The notes under the pieces: generated by a model
Database searches by the model: none
Told to the model about the DNA's origin: nothing
The model's input: the letters and a program-made list of their open reading frames with translations, nothing else
Position numbers and translations under genes: made by a program
Shown: piece by piece, positions 1-7,607 of the stretch
Layout: each line of letters opens with the position of its first letter
Numbering within the stretch: position 1 is the first letter of the stretch
DNA from: Synergistaceae bacterium DZ-S4
Lineage (GTDB): Bacteria > Synergistota > Synergistia > Synergistales > Synergistaceae
Assembly: GCA_025943965.1 (NCBI GenBank)
Contig: JAPCWD010000006.1
Location: 1 to 64,000, forward strand
Length of the DNA stretch: 64,000 nt
Direction: 5' to 3'

Positions 1-124
1 GTTACTCACCCGTCCGCCACTAAAGTATCTCTAAAGCAAGCTTCTTCAATACTCCCGTTCGACTTGCATGTGTTAAGCACGCCGCCAGCGTTCGTCCTGA
101 GCCAGGATCAAACTCTCCGTTTGA
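1..124 (-). rRNA. 16S rRNA, 5' end only (runs off the left edge)
   Basis: The minus strand reads as the beginning of a bacterial 16S rRNA. The universal 27F primer site lies at 97-116, followed by GACGAACGCTGGCGGCGTGC, the variable V1 hairpin and the conserved GTGGCGGACGGGTGAGTAAC at the left edge. The mature 5' end is placed about 8 bases upstream of the primer site by analogy with other 16S genes. Only about 124 bases are present; the rest of the rRNA operon lies to the left. V1 is short and compatible with Synergistota, but I did not run a classification. Confidence 0.97.
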
Positions 125-354
125 TTCTGGGTGTGCTTTTCGAATATCTTCCCATTTAAGGTCCAATATCCGTCTCAGTCGCTGACTTCTTTGCTCTTTA
201 TCTTCCTCGCCTCTCAAAAAATATCCGAATTAATTCGAATACTCCCTCAAGACTATATACATGATACGTTAACCATATATATCCTTTTGCTTTTCCCTGT
301 ATTCAACTGTCATGGTGCGTCCTCGACCGGCCTGCGCCGGAGAGTGCAAGAGGT

Positions 355-383
355 ATTCTATAGATGATTGGTGTGACTGTCAA
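355..383 (-). promoter_or_regulatory. rRNA promoter (TTGACA-17-TAGAAT)
   Basis: On the minus strand a perfect -35 TTGACA (378-383) is separated by exactly 17 bases from TAGAAT (355-360). Transcription would start near 348, leaving a leader of about 225 bases before the 16S 5' end. The stretch 125-502 contains no credible gene; it holds this promoter and the rRNA leader. Confidence 0.85.
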
Positions 384-502
384 TAAATACAATTAGACTC
401 TTATGTGCGCTAAAGATATCTGAAGGTATTTAAAATCATACTTATAATGTTATATTACAATTATTGTCTTATACGTACCTTACAAATATTTCACATTAAA
501 AT

Positions 503-541
503 AAATCTGGGTGTACCGTTATTCTCGGTACACCCAGATTT
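503..541 (-). terminator. recA transcription terminator
   Basis: A perfect 16-bp stem (503-518 with 526-541) closes a 7-base loop. On the minus strand it is followed by a T-rich stretch. It lies about 70 bases beyond the recA stop codon and separates recA from the rRNA promoter. Confidence 0.85.
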
Positions 542-611
542 ATAATGACAGATTATTTTTTCAGTGAATGTACTTAGTAGTCAAGCAAACGGTAATCATT
601 GATACTTTCGT

Positions 612-1748
612 TTATTCGTCCTCCGCAATGTCGAGCTTCAAGACTCCCTCTTCTAGCAGAGCTTCCACGGAATCCTCAACGCTGCCGGGAACGGGTTCAT
701 CTTCATCTGCGGCAGGCTCGGTCAGGAGACCTAGGCCCTCTGCTACCTTATGGAGGACATCCTTTGTTATCTCTTCCATAAGTTCCGGATGCTCATCCAT
801 ATATGCGGCGACTCCCTCTTTGCCCTGTCCAAGGGTCTCGCCTTTGTAGGCAAGCCATGACCCCTTCCTCTTCACGACCTCCCTGTCGATTGCCATGTCA
901 AGGACTGACATTGCCTTGGGAACACCTTTGCCATATATCAGTGTGGTGTGTGCAGTGCGGAAAGGCGGAGCCTGTTTGTTTTTAACGACCTTTATCCAAA
1001 GTTCGTGGCCTATAACGTTTTCTCCCTGGGTGACCTGTTTTCCCCTCTTTACCTCGATCCTGACAGAGCTGTAAAACTTCAGTGCGCGTCCTCCGGTGGT
1101 AGTTTCGGTGGGTCCCGCGCCGTAGCCTGCGCTTATCTGCGCACGCAGCTGGTTAATAAATATGACTGTCGTGTTGCTCTTTGAGATCGCGGCTGTCAGC
1201 CTTCTCAGTGCATAGGACATCAACCTCGCGTGGAGACCCATCTGGTTGCTTCCCTCACCCATCTTGCCGTCTATCTCAGCCTGAGGAGTCAATGCTGCAA
1301 CGGAGTCGACCACTACGACGTCAAATGCGCCGCTCCTGACCAGGGTGTCGAGTATGTAGAAAGCCTGTTCTCCGCTGTCAGGCTGTGACATGTAAAGGTT
1401 TGCCGTGTCCACCCCCACCGAAGCCGCAAGACGCGGGTCAAGGGCATGTTCCGCATCTATAAATGCGGCAAGCCCTCCCTTTCTCTGAGCCTCAGCGAGA
1501 ACATGAAGAGCTATCGTAGTCTTTCCGCCGCCTTCGGGGCCAAATATCTCGACTACCCTGCCCCTGGGGATCCCGCCTATTCCAAGCGCGACGTCAAGAG
1601 AGAGTATGCCGCTGGGGATAACCTCTGCAACACGCTGGACCTCATCGCCCAGTCGCATTATCGCTCCGTCACCGAACTTGCTTCTTATCTCGATCAACGC
1701 CTGTTCAAGTATGTCTTCTCTGGTTACCGAATCTTTTCTCTTGGCCAT
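612..1748 (-). CDS. recA: Recombinase RecA
   Basis: A 378-residue RecA, the usual family length. It forms ATP-dependent filaments on single-stranded DNA, drives strand exchange and stimulates LexA self-cleavage. Visible features are the N-terminal helix, the segment PSGILSLDVALGIGGIPRGR, Walker A at about residues 66-74, the Walker B run VVVVDSVAAL, the L2-region segment NQLRAQISAGYGAGPTETTT and an acidic C-terminus ending IAEDE. Walker A reads GPEGGGKTT instead of the near-universal GPESSGKTT, two serine-to-glycine changes. The start ATG has GGGGAGG 7 bases upstream. It follows thpR after about 60 bases but has its own putative -10 and a terminator downstream. Confidence 0.98.
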   Translation of the reverse strand: MAKRKDSVTREDILEQALIEIRSKFGDGAIMRLGDEVQRVAEVIPSGILSLDVALGIGGIPRGRVVEIFGPEGGGKTTIALHVLAEAQRKGGLAAFIDAEHALDPRLAASVGVDTANLYMSQPDSGEQAFYILDTLVRSGAFDVVVVDSVAALTPQAEIDGKMGEGSNQMGLHARLMSYALRRLTAAISKSNTTVIFINQLRAQISAGYGAGPTETTTGGRALKFYSSVRIEVKRGKQVTQGENVIGHELWIKVVKNKQAPPFRTAHTTLIYGKGVPKAMSVLDMAIDREVVKRKGSWLAYKGETLGQGKEGVAAYMDEHPELMEEITKDVLHKVAEGLGLLTEPAADEDEPVPGSVEDSVEALLEEGVLKLDIAEDE

Positions 1749-1787
1749 CCGATTGCCTCCCCGTATCTATTTTGCGCTATTTGATTA

Positions 1788-1808
1788 CAAATACATTATA
1801 TACAGTAT
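1788..1808 (-). promoter_or_regulatory. recA -10 element overlapping an SOS-box-like half-site
   Basis: The minus strand reads ATACTGTATATAATGTATTTG. It contains a consensus TATAAT at 1795-1800, and its left half matches the enterobacterial LexA site (TACTGTATATA) perfectly. The right half (CAG) is missing and the -35 is poor, so LexA control is only a suggestion. An A/T-rich -10 could produce this resemblance by chance. Confidence 0.4.
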
Positions 1809-1809
1809 G

Positions 1810-2361
1810 TCATATTTTGAAAAGACCCAGCGGGGTATACCTCGGACCTGTCAGAGAGAGCTCGCTTCTCATCAGTATGATCTCCGTTACTGTCCATGGC
1901 TCTGTGAACGGCTGTGTTCTCTGCATCGGGAGCAGTGCCTCTTGAGTAAGTGCCCGGTCTGAATTTCTGCGACCCAGAGTGATATGCGGCGTGTACTTCT
2001 TGTTCTCTCCGGGTATGAACGCCCTGTGTGCAGCTTTTTCAACTTCGTTCCTGATATCAGAGAGGGCCTCTGTATCTCCGCTGACGCCGGCCCAGAGCAC
2101 TTTCGGCCTTATGAGATCGGGAAATCCGCCTATACCCTTGATATTTATTTCGAAGGGCCCCCTGTTCCTGATGTTTTTCAAATTTTCCAGAAACAGGTCA
2201 ACTGTTTCAGGCGGCCTTTCCCCGCAGAACTTGATGGTAATGTGCATGGTCTCGGGAGAGGCCCATCTGAACTCATGCGAATCGCGCCTTCTTGCTGAGA
2301 GCCAGCCTGAAAGGACCTTCAACTGAGGCTTTGGGATCGAGATACAGACAAATGTCCTCAG
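1810..2361 (-). CDS. thpR: RNA 2',3'-cyclic phosphodiesterase (2'-5' RNA ligase family)
   Basis: A 2H phosphoesterase that opens 2',3'-cyclic phosphates on RNA ends. Both HxTx motifs are visible: HITIKF in the first half and HITLGR in the second. The first ATG/GTG/TTG-type start in frame (TTG at 2322) would remove the first beta strand. Reading back from it, the frame encodes RTFVCISIPKPQ, which matches the family's usual N-terminus (M-R-x-F-V-A-I), and starts at CTG (2359-2361). AGGAG lies 5 bases upstream, and the frame is closed by TGA a few codons earlier with no ATG, GTG or TTG in between. I therefore place the start at CTG, giving 183 residues. It sits between pncC and recA, a common neighbourhood. 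Confidence 0.85.
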   Translation of the reverse strand: MRTFVCISIPKPQLKVLSGWLSARRRDSHEFRWASPETMHITIKFCGERPPETVDLFLENLKNIRNRGPFEINIKGIGGFPDLIRPKVLWAGVSGDTEALSDIRNEVEKAAHRAFIPGENKKYTPHITLGRRNSDRALTQEALLPMQRTQPFTEPWTVTEIILMRSELSLTGPRYTPLGLFKI

Positions 2362-2399
2362 GAGAACTCCTGAAAAAGAGGGGATTCACCCTGCCATTT

Positions 2400-2882
2400 T
2401 TACTGCATCCTTTCCAAAAGGGAGACAAGTGCTTCTTTTACCGCCGAGTTCCTTATGTCAGCCCTCTTGCCGCTGAATTTTTTCTTAAAGGTATTGGTCG
2501 CTTCTTTGGTGGACATGCCGAACCAGACCGTTCCGACCGGCTTTTCTTCGCTGCCGCCGTCAGGTCCTGCTATTCCGGTCACACTTAATGCCACGTCAGA
2601 CCCGAATATCCTTCTTGCACCCTCTGCCATTTTCTCTGCGCACAGGGCGCTTACCGCGCCATGCTCTGCTATTGTGCCCGCGTCGACTCCAAGTATTTTG
2701 ATCTTTGCCTCGTTGCTGTATGTCACCGCGGATCCGAGAAATACTCCGGAAGCTCCGGGAATGTCGGTTAACGAAGAAGCTATCATCCCGCCTGTACATG
2801 ATTCTGCAAGGGAGACTGTCAGTCCTTTTAAAGATGCTTCAGCAACCAGTTTTTCCGCCAGCTGTTTTAAGTTAGCCTTCAT
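2400..2882 (-). CDS. pncC: Nicotinamide-nucleotide amidohydrolase (CinA C-terminal domain)
   Basis: A 160-residue stand-alone CinA C-terminal domain. This family deamidates NMN to NaMN in the pyridine nucleotide salvage cycle. Visible family signatures are the segment TVSLAESCTGGMIASSLTDI, GSAVTYSNEAK, the run ALSVTGIAGPDGG and PVGTVWFG. The N-terminal COG1058 domain of full CinA is absent. The start is fixed at 2882 because ATGA there is shared with the pgpA stop; a longer reading to 2933 is not needed. It belongs to the rimO-pgpA-pncC-thpR-recA chain, in which cinA-type genes commonly precede recA. Confidence 0.93.
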   Translation of the reverse strand: MKANLKQLAEKLVAEASLKGLTVSLAESCTGGMIASSLTDIPGASGVFLGSAVTYSNEAKIKILGVDAGTIAEHGAVSALCAEKMAEGARRIFGSDVALSVTGIAGPDGGSEEKPVGTVWFGMSTKEATNTFKKKFSGKRADIRNSAVKEALVSLLERMQ

Positions 2883-3367
2883 TTTCCCACCAGTCCCAGA
2901 ATAGTTTCCATGCCTCCGCCGAAGAATAACCACGTCATGGCTCTGAGAAGGAGGTTGGCCATTATGCCCCCGGCTATATCATCGGCCATTATTCCGATGC
3001 CCCCGGGCAGCCTTTCCATCTCTCTTACAGGAAACGGTTTTGTTATGTCGATTATCCTGAAGAGAAAGAGGCCAACTATCGCATAAGTGGGTTCAAATCC
3101 CCAACATGCGATCCAGCATCCTGCGACCTCATCAATTACCACTTCAGGAGGATCTTCCCTTTCCACAGCCTTTTCGTACTTATCGGCAGCTATGGTCCCG
3201 ATAACGGCAACTGATGCTATGGCCCAGATCGGCAGTCCTCCGAAAGCTATCCAGACTACGCATGCCGCCATCGATCCCAGGGTCCCGGGCATCTTGCTGA
3301 ACCTGCCCAGCGTTCCAAGCGTGGATATCATCCCGTACCATGTCTTCATTTCAGGTATAAGTATCAT
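2879..3367 (-). CDS. pgpA: Phosphatidylglycerophosphatase A
   Basis: A 162-residue integral membrane protein of the PgpA family, which dephosphorylates phosphatidylglycerophosphate to phosphatidylglycerol in the inner membrane. Family landmarks are GRFSKMPGTLGS near residues 21-32, the acidic motif PPEVVIDEVAG near 73-83, and FRIIDITKPFP followed by GGIGIMADDIAGG. Three to four hydrophobic segments separate them. It overlaps both neighbours by four bases (ATGA at 2879-2882 and at 3364-3367), indicating translational coupling with rimO upstream and pncC downstream. Confidence 0.93.
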   Translation of the reverse strand: MILIPEMKTWYGMISTLGTLGRFSKMPGTLGSMAACVVWIAFGGLPIWAIASVAVIGTIAADKYEKAVEREDPPEVVIDEVAGCWIACWGFEPTYAIVGLFLFRIIDITKPFPVREMERLPGGIGIMADDIAGGIMANLLLRAMTWLFFGGGMETILGLVGK

Positions 3368-4659
3368 TGAATCAACTCTTCTCCGACCATATCGTGGGGC
3401 ATCGCCTCCGTCATCCTGACTTTGACGATGTCTCCCTCCTTTATTTTATCGCTTATATTCCTTATCTCTACAAGTCCGTCTACTTCAGGAGCCTCCCGGA
3501 AACTCCTTCCTTCAGCAAAAGAGGCCTCCCTGTCCACCCTCTCGACTAGGACATCCATCACTCTGCCCACAAACATTTCCTGGCGTTCCGCGGATATCTC
3601 TTCCTGGAGTACCATAAGCTTTTTGAGCCGTTTCTGTTTGACACTGTCAGAAACCCGGCCCTCCATCTTTTCGGCTTCTGTACCCTCCTCCGGATAGAAG
3701 GCAAAGGCCCCAATCCTGTCAAAGCGCGTTGCGGAGACAAAAGCAAGCAGATTGTCAAAATGACGCTTTTTTTCGCCCGGGAAGCCTACCATGCAGGTGG
3801 TCCTGAGGGCAAAGTCGTCATTTATGCTCCTGGCCGTATTAAATATTGAGGTGAGTTCTTCCGGCGATATCTTCCTGTTCATTGCTGAAAGGATCTCAGG
3901 ATCAGCGTGCTGTATCGGTATATCAAGATAGGGAAGGATCTGTATCCCTGAGGCGACCCGCTCCAGGAGTGCTGTTGTGATCCTGCTTGGATGAAGGTAG
4001 AGAAGCCTAAGCCATATATTTTTAGGAAGGGCCCTTTCCAGTTCGTCCAGGAGAACTGTCAGTGACTCGCGTCCATAGATGTCGGCCCCGTAAACAGTGA
4101 GGTCCTGGCCAACGACACAAAGTTCCGATGCGCCCTCTTTAACAAGCTGATCAGCTTCGCAGACAAGAGTATCTATGGAGAGGCTTCTGAGCCCTCCCCT
4201 TATTCCCGGTATAGCACAGTATGTGCATTTATTGCCGCACCCCTCGCTGATCTTCAGATATCTGGTTATTTTTGACGATGAGGGAAGTCTCCCCCTGCAC
4301 CTATTCTTCTCAGGAAGGCCGCCCATGCTCCTGATCACGGAAGCCCAGTCTTCGCTCCTTGCCCAGAAGTCCACCGACGGCATCTCTTTGATCAGATCGT
4401 CTGAATACCTGTTTACAAGGCATCCGACGACACCGATCTTTTTTAACCTGCCCTCGTTCTTGAGCTGCTCAAGGTCCAGTATCGCGGCTATGCTTTCTTC
4501 AGTCGCGGGCTGTATGAATCCACAGGTATTTACTATTCCGACATCGGCAAACCCTATGTCATCGACAAGCACATGTCCGGCACGCTCAAGCTCTCCGGCC
4601 AGGCACTCGCTGTCGACCCTGTTTTTTGCGCATCCGAGGCTCAGACAATATACTTTCAT
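3364..4659 (-). CDS. rimO: Ribosomal protein S12 methylthiotransferase RimO
   Basis: A 431-residue radical-SAM enzyme that methylthiolates the conserved aspartate of ribosomal protein S12. The N-terminal UPF0004 domain carries LGCAKNRVDSE, NTCGFIQPA and VGCLVNRY, whose cysteines bind one cluster. The radical SAM CxxxCxxC motif is GCGNKCTYCAIP near residues 141-152, and a TRAM domain closes the C-terminus. The sequence is closer to RimO than MiaB, judging by MKVYCLSLGCAKNRVDSE and the lineup with pgpA and cinA. Start and stop overlap the neighbours by four bases. Confidence 0.96.
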   Translation of the reverse strand: MKVYCLSLGCAKNRVDSECLAGELERAGHVLVDDIGFADVGIVNTCGFIQPATEESIAAILDLEQLKNEGRLKKIGVVGCLVNRYSDDLIKEMPSVDFWARSEDWASVIRSMGGLPEKNRCRGRLPSSSKITRYLKISEGCGNKCTYCAIPGIRGGLRSLSIDTLVCEADQLVKEGASELCVVGQDLTVYGADIYGRESLTVLLDELERALPKNIWLRLLYLHPSRITTALLERVASGIQILPYLDIPIQHADPEILSAMNRKISPEELTSIFNTARSINDDFALRTTCMVGFPGEKKRHFDNLLAFVSATRFDRIGAFAFYPEEGTEAEKMEGRVSDSVKQKRLKKLMVLQEEISAERQEMFVGRVMDVLVERVDREASFAEGRSFREAPEVDGLVEIRNISDKIKEGDIVKVRMTEAMPHDMVGEELIQ

Positions 4660-5651
4660 TTATAAAGGAGCTGTGAGTCTTCGCTTACAGGCTGATTAAG
4701 CATGTATAGGCTAAGTCCCTGTTCGGTAAGTCCCGCAGCTATTCCTAAGGCCATTTTTATCCTCGCCTGGTAAGGGTTCAGCTTTCCTCCTGACATAACT
4801 CCCATCTCCAGCAGTTTCATATAGCATCCCTCGAAGTAGTTGGCCTTCGCCACATGTCCCTGAAAACACCTCGACACGATGGCCACCGGTATCCTTTTCC
4901 TTAGAATGTTTCTGATGTGAGGGATCCATGAGGGCGGGACATTGCCGGTGCCGAATCCTGCCAGAACAAGCCCCTGTATCTCTTTATTGGAGGCAAGGGA
5001 CGAGATGATCCTTTCACCGCCCCCAAGCGAGGCATAGACAAGCTCGACTGCAGCAGGTGCCTCGGGCTTTCTTGCAAGGAAACCGGGCCTTCTGACATTG
5101 CGTAAAAATTTGACCTCATCGTTCAGCATTTTACCTACCGAACCTTTTTCAGGAGACTGGAATGCGTTGTCAGTACTGGTGGGATCGACCATGACCGCTT
5201 CCGATGCCGCGAAGAGTTCGCCGCTTGAGCATATAAGGACACCTTTCTCCCTTGCCTCTTCTGAAAGGGCAGCAAGAACGGAACACCTCAGATTCATCAG
5301 GCCCTCTTTGAGCCCGGCACGTCCCTGTACCATAAGGTTGGCAAATATCACCGGCTCAGGATGTTTCCAGAGGAGATCGGTAAGATATGCCATCTCCTCC
5401 ATGACCCCGCTTCCGGAAATCACGATTATGCCCGTGTATCCGTCTGAGACGAGTGTATCAAACATCTCCTCCATCTCTGCGGTAAGTTTCATAGAGTAAT
5501 GGTTACTGGGCTGGCAGCTCCATTCGATCAGTTGGCAACAATCGACGATGTCTTCGGGCAAATAGTTTAAAAGCGTGCACGGATCAGCGTTTTCTTCATC
5601 TCCGGAAAAATTGCCGGCGATCACCAAAGCAAGCTTCGTATTCTGTTCCAA
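4656..5651 (-). CDS. Asparaginase-fold protein lacking the catalytic motifs
   Basis: About 331 residues with the overall layout of type I/II L-asparaginase. Recognisable segments are the sequence around VIFANLMVQGR, GVLICSSGELFAASEA, the C-terminal domain LVLAGFGTGNVP, and GGKLNPYQARIKMAL. The two catalytic signatures are missing: the N-terminal TGGTI is replaced by AGNFSG and the HGTDT motif by SGSGV. Asparaginase activity is therefore doubtful; it may be a pseudoenzyme or have another substrate. The start is TTG at 5651 with GGAGG 7 bases upstream; an upstream in-frame start at 5702 lacks a ribosome site. The 3' end overlaps rimO by four bases. Confidence 0.75.
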   Translation of the reverse strand: MEQNTKLALVIAGNFSGDEENADPCTLLNYLPEDIVDCCQLIEWSCQPSNHYSMKLTAEMEEMFDTLVSDGYTGIIVISGSGVMEEMAYLTDLLWKHPEPVIFANLMVQGRAGLKEGLMNLRCSVLAALSEEAREKGVLICSSGELFAASEAVMVDPTSTDNAFQSPEKGSVGKMLNDEVKFLRNVRRPGFLARKPEAPAAVELVYASLGGGERIISSLASNKEIQGLVLAGFGTGNVPPSWIPHIRNILRKRIPVAIVSRCFQGHVAKANYFEGCYMKLLEMGVMSGGKLNPYQARIKMALGIAAGLTEQGLSLYMLNQPVSEDSQLLYK

Positions 5652-5881
5652 ATCTATTCCTCCATCCGAATGCCGGGAGACATGCCGATCTCCCACGTGC
5701 ATTTTATCTCAAAGTCATCCGCCTTACAAACGGAATTATATCCTTATGGACGCCTGACCTGCGGGGAAAATTCTTAGCATACAGCTAGTACATAAAATTC
5801 CTGTAGACTTTTGATCTTTTTCAGTTTATCTTACTATGAATGCTGCGGAGCAGACAGACACACATAACCGACGGATGAAAT

Positions 5882-5903
5882 GCATCCGTACGCAAGCGGA
5901 TGC
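5882..5903 (+). other. Hairpin in the leader of dedA
   Basis: GCATCCG (5882-5888) pairs perfectly with CGGATGC (5897-5903) around an 8-base loop, about 40 bases before the dedA start. It has no T-run, so it is not a terminator. It may stabilise the message or be an operator. The gap 5652-5945 between the divergent genes otherwise shows nothing convincing. Confidence 0.4.
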
Positions 5904-5945
5904 CATGTATGTATTATTCAATTCAATAACGGGAGGAAATGAAAT

Positions 5946-6596
5946 TTGGAAGCTTTATCCGCACTGTCAGCAATGTTTTCTTCACTTGTAAACTGGCTTG
6001 TCGATGTCATCGGACACATGGGGTACCCCGGGATCGTCGGTCTGATGTTCCTTGAATCATCATTTTTCCCTTTTCCCAGCGAGGTCGTAGTCCCTCCCGC
6101 AGGGTATCTGGCATGGAAAGGCGAGATGAACCTGCTGCTTGTAATACTGGCCGGAATAGCGGGAAGTATCCTTGGGGGCCTTTTCAATTACTGGATAGCC
6201 GTCAAATGGGGAAGACCGATATTTGAGAAGTACGGTAAATATTTCTTTGTTACACATGAATCGCTTGATAAAGCTGAGGTCTTCTTCCTTAAACATGGGC
6301 ACATAAGTACCTTCACCGGAAGGCTTATCCCGGTGATCAGGCAGTACATCTCGCTTCCTGCAGGACTTGCCAGGATGCCTTTGGGGCAATTCTGCCTCTA
6401 CACCGCGCTGGGCTCGGGAATATGGGTGGTCGTACTCGCACTTACAGGATACTTTCTTGGCAGCAACCAGGACATCATCCACCAGGAGATAAGAAAGATA
6501 TCCGTACTGCTGATAGCCGCATGCGGCATTTTGACTGCGGCATACATCTGGAGATACAGAAAAAAAGAAGCGGCAAAAAACAACAAGTCAGACTGA
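5946..6596 (+). CDS. DedA family membrane protein
   Basis: A 216-residue DedA/VTT-domain protein, part of a family implicated in lipid (undecaprenyl phosphate or phosphatidylethanolamine) flipping and membrane homeostasis. Visible are [14 protein letters not shown] in the first re-entrant region and [20 protein letters not shown] near residues 120-140, the typical G-R-x-x-P-x-x-R signature. Several hydrophobic helices follow, with a lysine-rich cytoplasmic tail. The start is TTG at 5946 with GGAGG 9 bases upstream. It is followed after 26 bases by corA, so the two may be co-transcribed. Confidence 0.9.
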   Translation: MEALSALSAMFSSLVNWLVDVIGHMGYPGIVGLMFLESSFFPFPSEVVVPPAGYLAWKGEMNLLLVILAGIAGSILGGLFNYWIAVKWGRPIFEKYGKYFFVTHESLDKAEVFFLKHGHISTFTGRLIPVIRQYISLPAGLARMPLGQFCLYTALGSGIWVVVLALTGYFLGSNQDIIHQEIRKISVLLIAACGILTAAYIWRYRKKEAAKNNKSD

Positions 6597-6622
6597 TCAA
6601 ATCCTCCCAAGGAGGTAATGCC

Positions 6623-7531
6623 GTGTATTATTTGATAGGGAAAAAGCTTGTCAGGATCGAAGAAGGAGGAGTCACGGAACCTTTTGTTGCCGTGCTTACC
6701 GCCGATGGATTGGAAAAGGACGCGCTGCCACCGGCATTCGACCGCTATGCTATGCCGCACTACCCGCAACCCCACTTCTGCAAGGCTGAAGTACACGAGG
6801 AAATGCTCTCGGGAACTCTCTCCGTTCCTGACAAAAAATACTTTGACAAAGAGATGGCCTTCTCTTACTACATAAACAGTTCAGGAATTATCTTTGTTGA
6901 CGACTCCGGCCTGGCCGCCAGCCTGATCGAAAAAACAGAAAAGAGCGTTTCATGGCGCGAACCCTCAGTCGGACATTTCTTTTATACCTTTATGGAAACA
7001 CTTGTTGAAAATGACCTTTTGTATCTGGAGGGCATCGAGGACAGACTTGCAAAACTTGAGGCCTCGGTGCTTTCTGACAAACTAGTAGGCTTTATGCGCT
7101 CCATAGTCTCGATCAGAAAAGAGATCCTATCAAGCTCTCATTACTATTCACAGCTCTGTGACGTTGCATTGGTGCTTCTGGAAAACGAAAACGATATATT
7201 TGAGGAGTCTGCACTGAGGCTGCTCAAACACTTCTCGGACAGAGTGCACAGACTTCGCCAGGAAACACAGATGCTTAGAGAATACTCACTCCAGATCAGT
7301 GAAGCATACCAAACCCAGATAGACATCAGGCAGAATATCGTAATGAAGGTCCTGACAGTAGTGACCGCAATATTCCTCCCGCTATCCTTGATAGCCGGCT
7401 GGTACGGCATGAATTTTCAGTACATGCCCGAACTTCACTGGCATTACGGATACCTTTACGTCCTCATATTAAGTATGATTGTTGTCATAGGATGCCTTTG
7501 GATCTTTAAGAAAAAAAAGTTCCTCAGGTGA
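6623..7531 (+). CDS. corA: CorA family magnesium/divalent cation transporter
   Basis: A 302-residue CorA-type channel. It has a long N-terminal cytoplasmic domain rich in helices (the run beginning LYLEGIEDRLAKLEASVLSD), then two C-terminal membrane helices with the diagnostic YGMNFQYMPEL loop (GMN) between them and a lysine-rich tail KKKKFLR. The start is GTG at 6623 with GGAGG 7 bases upstream; the frame stays open upstream into dedA but that part is not CorA-like. Conservation of GMN suggests an active Mg2+/Co2+ channel. Confidence 0.93.
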   Translation: MYYLIGKKLVRIEEGGVTEPFVAVLTADGLEKDALPPAFDRYAMPHYPQPHFCKAEVHEEMLSGTLSVPDKKYFDKEMAFSYYINSSGIIFVDDSGLAASLIEKTEKSVSWREPSVGHFFYTFMETLVENDLLYLEGIEDRLAKLEASVLSDKLVGFMRSIVSIRKEILSSSHYYSQLCDVALVLLENENDIFEESALRLLKHFSDRVHRLRQETQMLREYSLQISEAYQTQIDIRQNIVMKVLTVVTAIFLPLSLIAGWYGMNFQYMPELHWHYGYLYVLILSMIVVIGCLWIFKKKKFLR

Positions 7532-7607
7532 CCTGACACAAAAAAATGCGGCAGACATCGCCGCATCCTCTGCAATATAGCGGAGGAAAAGCAAGGAGGC
7601 GGCCGGA

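Noticed and set aside
1788-1808. Complete LexA (SOS) box at recA
   Set aside because: Only the left half matches; the CAG half and the Gram-positive GAAC-N4-GTTC form are absent. Kept only as a half-site.
5652-5702. Upstream ATG start for the asparaginase-like gene
   Set aside because: No ribosome site, and the residues added are not asparaginase-like; TTG at 5651 has an ideal GGAGG.
7546-7566. Terminator between corA and msrAB
   Set aside because: ATGCGGC/GCCGCAT forms a hairpin but no T-run follows in the direction of transcription.
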